A stretch of DNA of 64,000 bases, from NCBI RefSeq assembly GCF_019399895.1, contig NC_091873.1, positions 1-64,000 of the forward strand. The letters run 5' to 3'. The notes under the pieces were generated by a model. The model was not told where the DNA came from. It saw only the letters and a program-made list of their open reading frames with translations, and did no database searches. Shown here one piece after another: positions 32,679 to 42,832 of this stretch. The DNA is from Cardiocondyla obscurior (lineage: Eukaryota > Arthropoda > Insecta > Hymenoptera > Formicidae). A program made the position numbers and the translations under genes. Position 1 is the first letter of the stretch. The number at the start of each line of letters is the position of its first letter.

Positions 32679-32971
32679 TGCTACGCCAAGAACGGGATCA
32701 GCGGACGTCTCCGCGTTCACGCTCCGCACTCGCGTAACGTTTAATCTAGTACCCGCGGTACTCGCGTACCTCGAAAGAAAAGAGACGTTTTTGAAAAAGA
32801 ACGAAACGGTTTAATAACCAAGAAATACAAAGTGACGTCCTCGTCGCTTAAAGTCACGGGCAGAACTGTCAATCGATAAAGTTTAAACAATCTTCATTCC
32901 CCTGGCAACGGGGAACCGAAATCTCCGAGCGAGCCGGCAGCTTCACGCCGCTCCGTACACAGGGCGTAGCA
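32679..32971. mobile_element. 293-bp insertion with 9-bp inverted ends, TSD ATAT
   Basis: Starts TGCTACGCC and ends GGCGTAGCA; ATAT lies on both sides (32,675-32,678 and 32,972-32,975). It could be a short solo LTR or a small DNA element. From 32,972 to 33,119 nothing else was seen. Confidence 0.6.
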
Positions 32972-33118
32972 ATATACTTCGTATGGATAGCGACACGTGC
33001 GTGATAGAAGGTTACAATAGAGAGAATCAGACACGCGTATAAAGAAACAAAAGACAAACAAGGCTGGAGATGCGTGCGCAAAGAATTGAACAAAATACTC
33101 TAGAATTAAGCGGTCTGA

Positions 33119-34385
33119 TTAAATGTATATAGAATTACAACATTTAGAAATATCGCCACTATTTTTATTTCTTCTCGGTGAACATTCTGGAGATCTGTTT
33201 AAATTTAATGAGCTTGATAAAGACACTGAATCTGTTGATACTTTATTAGAAGTCAAACTTGGTGATGAAAACTTTTCTGATTCATAAAACTTATTTTCTT
33301 GCATCATTTTGTGACATTTAATTTTGTCGTGTGTAAAATATGCATATTTGTAGAATGTTGGTTACAGAATTAAATTAATTAAATTGCGGGATATTTTAGC
33401 GAAAGTTACTGCCTAATTTATTTCAGAAAAAACGCACTGGTGTATTACAGAAAACTTAGACTCGTATTCTTAACAATATTTAGACGACTACTGGCTGTCT
33501 TTTTCCGAGGACGCCTGTATTTATATCGGGCCGCAAACAAAGGCGATCAACCGTCAAACTGTACCGATCGCGCGGGTTGTCGACCCGACGAAAATAAAAC
33601 AAGAGGTATACATCTTCGCGTTCGAATAAATTCGTTTTCCCTACATATTGTTTGGTTTTCAATTTTTCTAATCCAATTATTATAGCATCTTTATAAGATT
33701 TTGTTCTACCTCTTATTTCAACTTTGTATTTTGGTCATTCTATATCTGGTGGTGCTCCTTGTTTTACCAAAGATTGCATTTCTTTTCTTTTCTTATTTAA
33801 CATTAATTTTGACATATAATAATATTCCAGACATTCTTTAACTTTATTCCATACAATCCAATGTGAAGGAACAATCTCGATAATAATTGTTGTAACCCGA
33901 CGCGTCAACGCAGGTGATTGACACACCGCGTGCGCAAATTTTTACGAAAGCTCAGCAGATTACCAAACTGTTGGAATCTGCTGAGTCTACGGTACAGTCT
34001 CGTCAGCATTTACGACAACGCGCATTATCAGCAGAAGGCAGTAGGGCACTCAGCCACTTCCTTCTGCAATTTCGCTGACAAGACATAAGTAAATAATATA
34101 AAATGCACGAGCTCCGAAGCTTGTGCAAGTCAACTGACTTACAGTTACTTGTGAGTAACAGTTAGTTACGAGCTATAGATTCGTAACTCTACGCAACAAG
34201 AAGTACTCTACACGCGACAAGAGGAGAAAATAAAAGATACCACGACTTTTATAAGATAAAAGTATTCTTTATTTAAAAAAACACCCATCGCCGAGCAACG
34301 ATCCCGGAGGACGGACCTCGTGCACCGCTGAAATGCAACATAATTAATTGAGTCTTGTCTTCTGGGAAAATTACTAATTTATATG
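33119..34385 (-). pseudogene. Transposon-protein N-terminal exons, split by a solo LTR
   Basis: The minus frame KLVIFPEDKTQLI (34,385-34,345) continues across one copy of the TAAT target site into IEIVPSHWIVWNKVKECLEY and PKYKVEIRGRTKSYKDA (about 33,885-33,640), with a TGA at about 33,735. A separate Ser-rich frame (33,307-33,119, SPSLTSNKVSTDSVSLSSSL) fits a second exon. This ordering resembles the N-terminal exon of repeated ant proteins of the DUF4806-associated type, recalled from family knowledge and not verified. The solo LTR (33,888-34,340) interrupts exon 1. It is decayed. Confidence 0.5.
33888..34340 (+). repeat. Solo LTR (TGTTGTAACCCG family), 453 bp
   Basis: Begins TGTTGTAACCCGACG, ends CTGAAATGCAACA, flanked by TAAT (33,884-33,887; 34,341-34,344). 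The interrupted exon frame is continuous over one TAAT. From 34,386 to 34,832 the sequence is AT-rich with no feature seen. Confidence 0.9.
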
Positions 34386-34832
34386 GATATTTGTTTATTT
34401 AAAAAGGAAAAAAAACAAAAATTTTTTTACAAAAGTCAAGTAATTGCCAAGTTATTTTTTAAAAACAAAATTATATTTCTATATAATTGAAAACAGCATT
34501 ATCAAGATTATAATCAATTCGTTACACATTTCAGACATAAGTTAATATTCACAGACAGAGAACTGCAATTAATTTTTACTAAATTACGCGTTTTTACTTT
34601 TTAATAACATAAATACATACCGTTTTGAATAATTAGTGAACTTTCGTTATTAAATTCAATCGTTTACTTAATTTCTCTGTTGCCTAGAAACAAGAGGCCC
34701 CGCTAAGCACTTTACGCTAATTCCGATTTTCTGCTTCGTCGATAAAGCAGGTCTTTTTACTTAATAGAGTACAGTTTGGTACATTATTTCTAAAGACTAC
34801 TTTTCCTTTTTATCACCATACACGAGCACATA

Positions 34833-35323
34833 TGTTTAAGTTTCCAAAAACACTTCACAATTTTTATAGTAAAGAAAATGCTGTTTATTAATTGAATAAA
34901 AGTATACAAAAAAATAATAATAAAACAAGAATAATAAAGATATAGAAAGTTCGTTCAGTATTAATGGTTTGCCGGTTCTGCGACGCGGAAGCAAACCTTT
35001 TCAATTGCAGTTTACGTATAAAACGCACAGTTATATTATTTGCTAGCAGCACGAGCTATTCGTATCGAGATTCGGAAGGCAACTAACTAACGGAGAGAAG
35101 GCTTGCGATATCTGCTCGCCCTGCCTTTGTTCCTAAGGACGACCGTATAGCGTTACGGGAAGGCCCGATTTCTCCGAAGATTTATCAGTCGGTCTACGTG
35201 ACCGGATATTCAGTCATAAATTTCTTATAGTAACAAAAGAAGAAGCAAAGTTTCCAACACATGAAACCCTTCAATGCACAAGCATCGCATTACATTTTTT
35301 GGTATTTTCTTTTTTCCTTAACA
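34833..35323 (-). repeat. 3' LTR of BEL/Pao 2
   Basis: Begins TGTTTAAGTTTCC and ends TTTTTTCCTTAACA; one small difference from the other LTR (ttgcag versus ttacgg). Confidence 0.95.
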
Positions 35324-35375
35324 TTCCGCCCGCCTCGTTCTCGCTGTGAACGAACATTTGCTTACGCTAGCATGT

Positions 35376-37666
35376 CTATGTTTCGATTGTATTTGAATCA
35401 TGATTTATTTCATTATCAGCAAACAATGGAACGATTTTAACTACGGGTCGCGTATAAGTGGTTGTTGCAGTTTTAACGGTTACCACGCGAACTTGTCCGT
35501 CGGCTCCAGGGTGAATAGCAATAATACGCCCAAGGGGCCATTTCGAAGGTGCAGTGCCTTCCCCACGGATTAAACATAAAGTATTAATCTTTAAGTTTTT
35601 CATCGCAGCAGACCACTTATTTCTTACATTAAGTGTCGGAATATATTCATTGGACCATCGTTGCCAAAAGTGGTCTCGCATTTTCTGAATGAGTTGCCAT
35701 CGCTTTAGCCGATTCTCAGGTATCTCTTGCAACGAAGGTTCGGGTATAGCATTTAGGGGTTGCCCTATTAAGAAATGACCCGGCGTAAGTGCTTCAAAAT
35801 CTTCGGGGTCATCGGTGATAGGAAGCAAGGGTCTCGAGTTTAAGCATGCTTCTACCTGCGTCAAGAAAGTTGCTAATTCTTCATACGTCAGCGTTGCTTT
35901 ACCGATTACCCGGTGAATATGAAATTTTGCAGATTTTACCGCGGCTTCCCAGAGACCCCCAAAGTGGGGTGCACTGGGGGGATTGAAATGCCAAAGAACC
36001 CCTTTATTGGTTAGATTATTTTTAATCAATGAATCGTGTGTTATCTGTTTTATAAAATTTCTAAGCTGCGCATCTGCCCCTATAAAATTTGTACCGCGAT
36101 CACTATACAGATGAGCACATAATCCGCGTCTAGAAGTGAATCGCCTAAAAGCCGCTAGAAATGCTTCAGTTGTATAATCTGAAACAGCTTCTATGTGAAC
36201 AGCTCTGGTAGAAAAACAAACGAAAATAGCAATAAAACCCTTATAGGCTCTTTGGCCTCTGCCCTTTGAGGTTCGCATCATAATTGGCCCAGCGTAATCT
36301 AGACCTGTATTAAAGAACGGTGGTAAAGGAGAAGTTCTCGCATGAGGCAAACTTCCCATAAGCGGAAAACAGGCTGTTCCTTTCCAACGTATACATTTGG
36401 CGCATTTGTGTATGAATGATTTAACTACTTGGCGTCCGCCTAAAATCCAATATCTTTGTCTTATTGTAGCTAAGGTTAACTGCACCCCGCCGTGCAGTGT
36501 CATACGATGGCACTTATCAATTATTAATTTCGCAAAATATGAATCCTTGCTGAGAATGATCGGATGCTTTTGATTATAATTAATAGATGAGTGTTGCAAT
36601 CGGCCACCTACTCGGAGTATCTCATTTTTGTCAAGAAACGGATTTAATTTATATAATGCACTTTGTCGCAATAACGTCTGTTTATTTTTAATAGTTTTAA
36701 TTTCTTTGGAAAAAAATATATCTTGCGAATGCTTAATCCAAAGATTTTTTGCACTCTCAAGTTCGCTTAATTCGAGATCTTGATTTTGATTTTTATGTTC
36801 TCGTAATCTTATGGGCCAGCGACGGCACCAAGCAGTAATATGCAATAATCGTGTTAGCGAAGAAAATTGTAATAGCATTTCATTTTCCTGATTTTTATTT
36901 TCAACTATATGTACCCTAGCAGGTCGTTCCTCCTCATGTGTTCGAGGAATTTCTTGATGAAATAATCTCGCATTTAATTCATCGTATGGTGATAACCAAG
37001 CTGGCCCGGTCCACCACAGCGGGTGGCCTGCTAATTCCGATGGAGAAATTCCTCGCGACGCACAATCGGCCGGGTTTTCGTTACCGGACACGTGTTTCCA
37101 CTGGGCATCAGGCAATGTTTCTTGTATCTCAGTTACTCTATTAGCTACATATGTTGTCCAACGCGAAGAATGACCCTGAATCCAAGCTAAAGTAACCGTA
37201 GAGTCTGACCATAAATAAATTCTATTAATTTTAAATTTGGCAGCAAGTTTTATTTTGTTTACTAAACGCACTAATAGAGCGGCGGCATTTAATTCTAACC
37301 GCGGTAAGGAAATAGTTTTTAAAGGAGCAACTTTAGTTTTTGATTGCAAGAGCGAAATTTTGGAAAAGTGAAAGTCGTCATATTCGTCCGGACTAGTCCA
37401 CGTTACTCGTAAGTAAACAACCGCAGCAATGGCTCTTTCGGAAGCATCTGAAAATCCGTGGATTTCTATACTACAATTTGAGGCAAGACTACTTATCCAG
37501 CGAGGCAAAGCAATTTTCTGCAGTTCAGGGAGTTCTGCTTGAAATTTTAACCAAAATTCTTGCTCCTCTTTCGGCAGAGGCTCATCCCAATCTAAGTTTT
37601 TTAGCCACAATGATTGAATAAAAATTTTCGCACGAATGATAACCGGTGCTAGCCACCCAAGCGGAT
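35376..37666 (-). CDS. BEL/Pao 2 RNase H-integrase part of Pol
   Basis: The frame runs from about 37,666 (continuing RT/connection: SLWLKNLDWDEPLP) to TAG near 35,376. It carries RNase H (IHGFSDASERAIAAVVYL, YLWSDSTVTLAWIQGH), an integrase zinc-binding region (HKCAKCIRWKG) and the integrase core with acidic motifs (GLDYAGPIMMRT, YSDRGTNFIGAD, HFGGLWEAAVKSAK). It ends with the BEL C-terminal domain (LCLIRGEGTAPSKWPLGRII). All expected catalytic residues are visible. It is separated from the upstream RT by the frameshift near 37,705, so this copy needs a frame change to make full Pol. Confidence 0.88.
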
Positions 37667-37902
37667 CAAACAGTTGTGCAACTTCTGATAGAATCTTTCT
37701 TTTCAGTATATTTTTCTGCAGTTATATGGATATGAAAAGCAAACGTATCTGTTCTAGGGTTCCATTGCATTCCTAAAATCGGGTGTCCCTCAATGGATTG
37801 CCAAACGACAGGCTGGTTCTGATGTTTCGTTTTGGGAATTATATCCTCTATTAATTTCGAGCTAGTAGCCCATTTCTTTAACGGAAGCCGCCCGCCATGC
37901 AA
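37666..37902 (-). pseudogene. BEL/Pao 2 RT connection segment between two frameshifts
   Basis: A 78-codon frame (LPLKKWATSSKLIEDIIPK, HPILGMQWNPRTDTFAF) bridges the RT frame ending at 37,878 and the RNase H frame starting at about 37,666. Both junctions are single-base shifts, one near the GGCGGGC run at about 37,885 and one in the A-rich stretch near 37,705. Homology to the matching part of BEL/Pao 1 shows that the three frames were once one. Confidence 0.8.
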
Positions 37903-40769
37903 ATCGCAACTAGATCCCTTATTAAAGCACGTATTCCGTTTACGGAACTTGCTCCGGTAAGAATATCATCCATATAAGTTTCCGATTGCAACACGGAAGC
38001 GCCTATAGGATATTTTTCCTTTTCATCCTCCGCGAGTTGTTGCAATACTCGCAGGGCTACAAAGGGTGCGCAAGCAAGCCCATAAGTTAAAGTGTTTAAC
38101 TGATAGTCATTTACATCCTCAGCAGGGTCATAACGCCAGACAATACGCTGCATTTTTTTGTCCGCGTCGTCAATCAAAATTTGTCTGTACATTTTTTCTA
38201 TATCCGCTACTATCGCAAATCGGTGGCGGCGCCAATTGGTTATTATAGCAGGCAATTCTGGCAGCAAATTTTTACCCGTCAGCAAAACTTGATTTAAACT
38301 TATATTTTGTGCCATCCGGGCGGATCCGTTAAAAACTACGCGAATCTTAGTTTTTTCTTCGACTGATTTGATTACGCAGTGATGTGGCAAATAGCAGCAC
38401 ACTTCGTCCGTCGGCGCGGGTGAAGTTACTTTAGTCATATGCTCAAGTTGTTGATATTCTGTCATAAATTCATTATATAATTTACGAATCTGCGGTTGCT
38501 TGCTTAATCGTTTTTCCAGAGCTTGAAGCATTTTAACAGCTATTGAGCGAGAGTTTTTAAAATTTGGAATCGCGTCCTTGTTCAAAAACGGCAATTGAAT
38601 TATATAACGTCCTGTCTCATCTCGACGATGAGTTTCTACAAAATGTTTTTCGCACTCAATTTCTTCTGCAGTTAAGGCCGGAAGAGACAATTTTATTTCC
38701 TCCTGCTGCCAAAATTGCTTTACTAAATCGGACAAATCTATTCCCGTGGTGCATTTATGCACGGATACGCCCTTGCCGGTTGACTCTCCGCCCGCCGTTC
38801 CGGAAAGTACCCATCCCAACGCGGTTTTTATTGCAATCGGAGCATTTATATTTCCTTTACGTATTCCTTCTTCCAGGATAATAGCATATACTTCCGCGCC
38901 TAAAATTAATTCAATATTAAAAGAAGCTCGAAAATCTGGATCTGCTAACTCTAATCCGCTTAAATGTTGCCATTCGCTGAACATATTTTCTAAACTAACC
39001 CCGGAGGCGGCGAGTCGAGACAAAATTAACGCTGTAATTTGCAATGAAAACGGAGTCTTTGTTCCGGATTCTATCTTAAATGTTACTTTACCTCGAGCAT
39101 GCATATTTATTATTCCGCCAATTCCAAAAATAGGCGTTGAATCCGAAACTCGCGGGAGTTTTAATTTTTGCATTAAAGATTCAGAAGCAAGCGAGACTTC
39201 CGAACCCGGATCAATTAGCGCACGCACGGTATGTTTTTTACCAAATTTGTCCGTAACGAAAACCCTGGCAGTCGCAAGCAAAACTCGTTTTCGCTCTACG
39301 AGATTACGCAAGTGGAGAGCCACTGCTCCTTCGCTGCTGGTTCCGGCTGGTTTTTCGGTTGTTTCCGAGTATTTCGGCGGCGCCGTCCCGGTGTTGATGT
39401 TCCTGCCGCTGGATGCGTTGAACTCCTCTGAGGCTCGATGCTCGATGGCTCTGGGTCCGGTGGTACGATGCTCTGCGGCGGAGGCATTGATTCCAGTTCG
39501 CATACTTCCGGTTGAACAGGCCTCATGGATTGTTGAATGATGTCGTTCTTTACAATAGTAGCAGCTTCTGGTAGAAGGACACAGATTGATTCGGTGATTT
39601 CCGAAGCAGTTGAAACACAAGCGATGCTCAATCGCGAATTCCTTGCGCGCATTAGGGCCTTTTCTTTGAAATTCCGGGCAGCCCAGAATATAATGTTGTC
39701 CGTGGCACAAAAAACACGTATTCGGCTTACCTCCGCTTTGTAACGGAGCTGGATTAGAAACAAGTGCTCGCGTAGCCCGAGATCCAGATGAAGTTTTAGA
39801 CGATAAGTCACGTCCCGTCGGCTGGATTGCTTCCAAAGTTCGGAGACGATTTTCCATAAACAGTCTCAATTCCTCATAGCATGGAGGATCTGTGGTATTT
39901 CCAATAACCGATTCCCACTCCTTACGTGTGTAAGAATCGAAAAGCTCAATTATTCGATGCACAAATAAATCATTTTCTGCAACAGGCCTCTGGATTCCCT
40001 CTAAAGCAGCAACGGTCTGCAGCATTCCATTAAAAATCTTTCGCAATTCAAATGCACTTTCTCCTTTCATTTTCGGCAAATTTGAGAAGGAGGTAAGCAC
40101 AGAGCGCACAAGCAAACGCTTATTTTCGTAATGTTCCTGAAGCATGGTCCACACTCGCTCGTAATTTCCTGCAGTCGTTGGAATATTTCGCGTTAATTGT
40201 TCCGCTTCCCCCTTGAGACTGCTTCTTAAGTAATGGAACTTCTGTATTTCTTGCAACGAACCATCAGCTCCTACCATTGACTGAAAGAGATCTTTAAAAT
40301 TCGGCCAATCCTCAAAGCGTCCCGAGAAAGTAGGCAATTGCAATCTTGGTAATTGGCTTCGAAGAGACTCCGAACTGCGCGGAGCTTCCGGTGTCTTTGA
40401 TGATCCTGCTGAGGGCGTCAATGTTAGCATCATTTCTTCCAAAGTAGCCCGCTGATTGTAATAAACCTCTTCCACGATTGCATAATAATCTTTCGTAATA
40501 TAGGCATGGGTTTTCACTTGTTCCCAATATTCTTCTCTTAATTGATCATGAGCCTTTTCGAATTTCGCCCAATTGGTATCCAATTGATTGATTCGAATTT
40601 CTATCGCACTGCTGGTTATCTTTGCTGTTCCCAGCTTACGCAAATTGTCTACGGCTCTTGCAATACGGCCGTGCAACTCCTGCTGGTTGTTAATTAACGT
40701 TTCGTGATTCTGACTCATCGTAAGGAACTTGTCGCAAACTTGAACAGTATAAATTTCGCACTGATTCAC
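37878..40769 (-). CDS. BEL/Pao 2 Gag-protease-RT polyprotein (963 codons)
   Basis: The start ATG is at 40,769. An ATG 51 bases downstream (MSQNHETLINNQQELHG) aligns with the BEL/Pao 1 start and may be the real one. Order: Gag with LPRLQLPTFSGRFEDWPNFK, zinc knuckles (CFLCHGQHYILGC, CFNCFGNHRINLC, CYYCKERHHSTIHEAC), aspartic protease with IDPGSEVSLASES, then RT with YLPHHCVIKS, RVVFNGSARM, AIVADIEKMYRQILI and an intact YMDDILTGAS box. It ends at a frameshift after AICMAGGF. The role is capsid formation, polyprotein processing and reverse transcription. Apart from the shift the frame is intact. Confidence 0.9.
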   Translation of the reverse strand: MNQCEIYTVQVCDKFLTMSQNHETLINNQQELHGRIARAVDNLRKLGTAKITSSAIEIRINQLDTNWAKFEKAHDQLREEYWEQVKTHAYITKDYYAIVEEVYYNQRATLEEMMLTLTPSAGSSKTPEAPRSSESLRSQLPRLQLPTFSGRFEDWPNFKDLFQSMVGADGSLQEIQKFHYLRSSLKGEAEQLTRNIPTTAGNYERVWTMLQEHYENKRLLVRSVLTSFSNLPKMKGESAFELRKIFNGMLQTVAALEGIQRPVAENDLFVHRIIELFDSYTRKEWESVIGNTTDPPCYEELRLFMENRLRTLEAIQPTGRDLSSKTSSGSRATRALVSNPAPLQSGGKPNTCFLCHGQHYILGCPEFQRKGPNARKEFAIEHRLCFNCFGNHRINLCPSTRSCYYCKERHHSTIHEACSTGSMRTGINASAAEHRTTGPRAIEHRASEEFNASSGRNINTGTAPPKYSETTEKPAGTSSEGAVALHLRNLVERKRVLLATARVFVTDKFGKKHTVRALIDPGSEVSLASESLMQKLKLPRVSDSTPIFGIGGIINMHARGKVTFKIESGTKTPFSLQITALILSRLAASGVSLENMFSEWQHLSGLELADPDFRASFNIELILGAEVYAIILEEGIRKGNINAPIAIKTALGWVLSGTAGGESTGKGVSVHKCTTGIDLSDLVKQFWQQEEIKLSLPALTAEEIECEKHFVETHRRDETGRYIIQLPFLNKDAIPNFKNSRSIAVKMLQALEKRLSKQPQIRKLYNEFMTEYQQLEHMTKVTSPAPTDEVCCYLPHHCVIKSVEEKTKIRVVFNGSARMAQNISLNQVLLTGKNLLPELPAIITNWRRHRFAIVADIEKMYRQILIDDADKKMQRIVWRYDPAEDVNDYQLNTLTYGLACAPFVALRVLQQLAEDEKEKYPIGASVLQSETYMDDILTGASSVNGIRALIRDLVAICMAGGFR

Positions 40770-40771
40770 AC

Positions 40772-40795
40772 TATCCGGCTCGAAGGACCAATAAA
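40772..40795 (-). promoter_or_regulatory. tRNA-Tyr-type primer binding site, BEL/Pao 2
   Basis: TGGTCCTTCGAGCCGGAT on the minus strand, next to the 5' LTR, matches the complement of the tRNA-Tyr 3' end. Same site as in BEL/Pao 1. Confidence 0.75.
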
Positions 40796-41286
40796 TGTTT
40801 AAGTTTCCAAAAACACTTCACAATTTTTATAGTAAAGAAAATGCTGTTTATTAATTGAATAAAAGTATACAAAAAAATAATAATAAAACAAGAATAATAA
40901 AGATATAGAAAGTTCGTTCAGTATTAATGGTTTGCCGGTTCTGCGACGCGGAAGCAAACCTTTTCAATTACGGTTTACGTATAAAACGCACAGTTATATT
41001 ATTTGCTAGCAGCACGAGCTATTCGTATCGAGATTCGGAAGGCAACTAACTAACGGAGAGAAGGCTTGCGATATCTGCTCGCCCTGCCTTTGTTCCTAAG
41101 GACGACCGTATAGCGTTACGGGAAGGCCCGATTTCTCCGAAGATTTATCAGTCGGTCTACGTGACCGGATATTCAGTCATAAATTTCTTATAGTAACAAA
41201 AGAAGAAGCAAAGTTTCCAACACATGAAACCCTTCAATGCACAAGCATCGCATTACATTTTTTGGTATTTTCTTTTTTCCTTAACA
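40796..41286 (-). repeat. 5' LTR of BEL/Pao 2
   Basis: TGTTTAAG...CCTTAACA, followed by the TSD ACATA at 41,287-41,291. Confidence 0.95.
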
Positions 41287-41291
41287 ACATA

Positions 41292-42041
41292 AATCAAAAT
41301 ATATCACACGTGTAACACACATGAGTGACGAGTCAAAGTTGTATTATAAATATTAAAAATTTTATTGTTAAAAGTTTTATTATTAAAAATTAATCAAAAG
41401 TTAAAAGAAGTTTTATAGTTAAGTTTTATTTTAAATATAAAGAAGTGACATTGTATATATATTTTTTTTCTTTATTTTCACTGATATCAAATGTGATATA
41501 TTTTCCATGTACTGATGTTAATGGACAAGTGATAAATTTAGCATGGCGTTTAGTTACTTCTTACATTTCCAAAATGCTTAAATTACACGGCTCTTTAAAA
41601 AGTAATTTTTTAATTTTTAATGTGGTTCCACTTATTTGTATTGCCCCCTCATCCATTTTGTGAGGAATATTTATTTTAGTTATTTCTATTAGCGTTCCAT
41701 TTTTTAGTATTACTGTATTGTTTAAAAATTTTTGTGTTAAAATTGAATTATATTTTAAACGTTTGACTTTCGTTGTATTTCCGGAAATATCCTTCTACAG
41801 TTTTGATGTGATTTGTACAGAAAAAATGGGAACAGACTTTTTGATATCAATTAAATATATTTTTTGCAAATGACGACAAATTTGTGCCAACGGTCGATTT
41901 CCACTTCGTAAGAGTCTCTTAATTTTTCTCAAACAGTTTTTAAATGGGAAGGCAGTCACAATAGAAAGAGAACATCCTATATTTTTCACGTCATCTGCTA
42001 ACGGAAGCGATAGCGACTTCTCGCGTCGCGTAGTTGCCGGA
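41292..42041 (-). pseudogene. C-terminal fragment of a transposase-like protein
   Basis: The minus frames include LPLADDVKNIGCSLSIVTAF then PFKNCLRKIKRLLRSGNRPL, and downstream MDEGAIQISGTTLKIKKLLF with one TAA after LSILEM. The block ADDxKxxG...AFPFxNxLxxIKRLLRS is familiar from repeated insect transposon proteins; superfamily not assigned. It is cut at 42,042 by the border of GC-rich LTR B. The matching upstream part appears at 43,476-43,870, so LTR element B lies in the middle of this gene. Confidence 0.55.
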
Positions 42042-42819
42042 TGTAAGCTCGCCGGAGCCAAGGTTCGCGCGGATTTAATATCGCGTTAGGTTGAGGTTAT
42101 TTGGGATAACCCGGAGAGCAGCGGTCGGGAGCGCCCGATCGCGGCGATGCCGGCGACTGGCTGTCGCGCAGCGGATCCGATGCCGGACGAGAGCGCCCGT
42201 CCGGAGGATTGTGTTGGCACAAAGTGCCATGGATATCGGCGGCAGTCGGGAGCGCCCGACTGCGGCAGTATCGACGGTTGAAGGCCGTACGATAGATCCG
42301 GAGCCTAGACGGGAGCGCCCGTCTAGGGAATCTCGGTAGTCCGGAGTATCGGGGGGCGCCGGCGATATTCGGTCGTCTTAGTGGTGAAGCCTCGGGAGCG
42401 CCCGAGATCTCCAGGAACCTGAATCTATACTCTGCTTTGGGAGCGCCCAAGGCAGCGGAAACTCACCGGGAGCACCCGAGTTCGGCTCGGGAGCGCCCGA
42501 GTCGGAGAGTATGCGAGGCTTTGGGAGCGCCCGAAGTCTTAAGATCTAGAGGATGTGTTCTAGTCGAGGACCGGAACCGGAGAGGTGCTCGCTCTGTCGC
42601 GAGTTCGATTTATATAGCCGCAGAGATGAGAGTGGGGAAACTCCCATTCATAACTTGGCGGCGCGCGCCATCGTCGAATCGGTGGTCGTCCGCCAAACCA
42701 CGTGCGGTGCGTCCGGCGGCGTCCGGGCTGATGTTCGCTCGGGTTACTTTGGTGGACGGCCTTCTGCCATCCAGGGCTGGTCTTCGCTCTTTAGTGACGA
42801 GGCTTAAGCCCTTGCCACA
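42042..42819 (-). repeat. GC-rich LTR B (778 bp) with hairpin array
   Basis: Read on the minus strand it begins TGTGGCAAGGGC directly after a purine tract (AAAGAGGGGAGATGA, 42,820-42,834) and ends GAGCTTACA. This identifies a 3' LTR. It contains nine hairpin repeats with the core GGGAGCGCCC (42,121-42,538) spaced about 40-90 bp apart. Its outer end (TGTAAGCTCGCCGG) resembles AAGCTCGCCGG near the start of LTR C. Confidence 0.75.
42121..42538. repeat. Array of nine GGGAGCGCCC hairpins with covarying arms
   Basis: Positions and arms around GGG-AGCG-CCC: 42,121 GCGGTC/GATCGC; 42,183 CCGGACG/CGTCCGG (core GAGAGCGCCC); 42,242 GCAGTC/GACTGC; 42,304 CCTAGAC/GTCTAGG; 42,391 CTC/GAG; 42,432 CTGCTTT/AAGGCAG; 42,461 degenerate; 42,484 GGCTC/GAGTC; 42,517 GGCTTT/GAAGTC. 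The arms differ from copy to copy yet stay complementary, allowing G-T pairs. Confidence 0.85.
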
Positions 42820-42832
42820 TCATCTCCCCTCT

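Larger units (their letters stand above)
34833..41286 (-). mobile_element. BEL/Pao retrotransposon 2, complete and fairly young
   Basis: The 491-bp LTRs at 34,833-35,323 and 40,796-41,286 differ at only a couple of bases by eye. TSD ACATA flanks both. A tRNA-Tyr-type primer site follows the 5' (right) LTR. The coding region has two frameshifts, near 37,885 and 37,705, and is otherwise open. Confidence 0.95.

Noticed and set aside
41445..41663. Hydrophobic plus-strand ORF resembling a membrane protein
   Set aside because: The minus strand here matches transposase-like coding; the hydrophobic plus frame is its antisense shadow.
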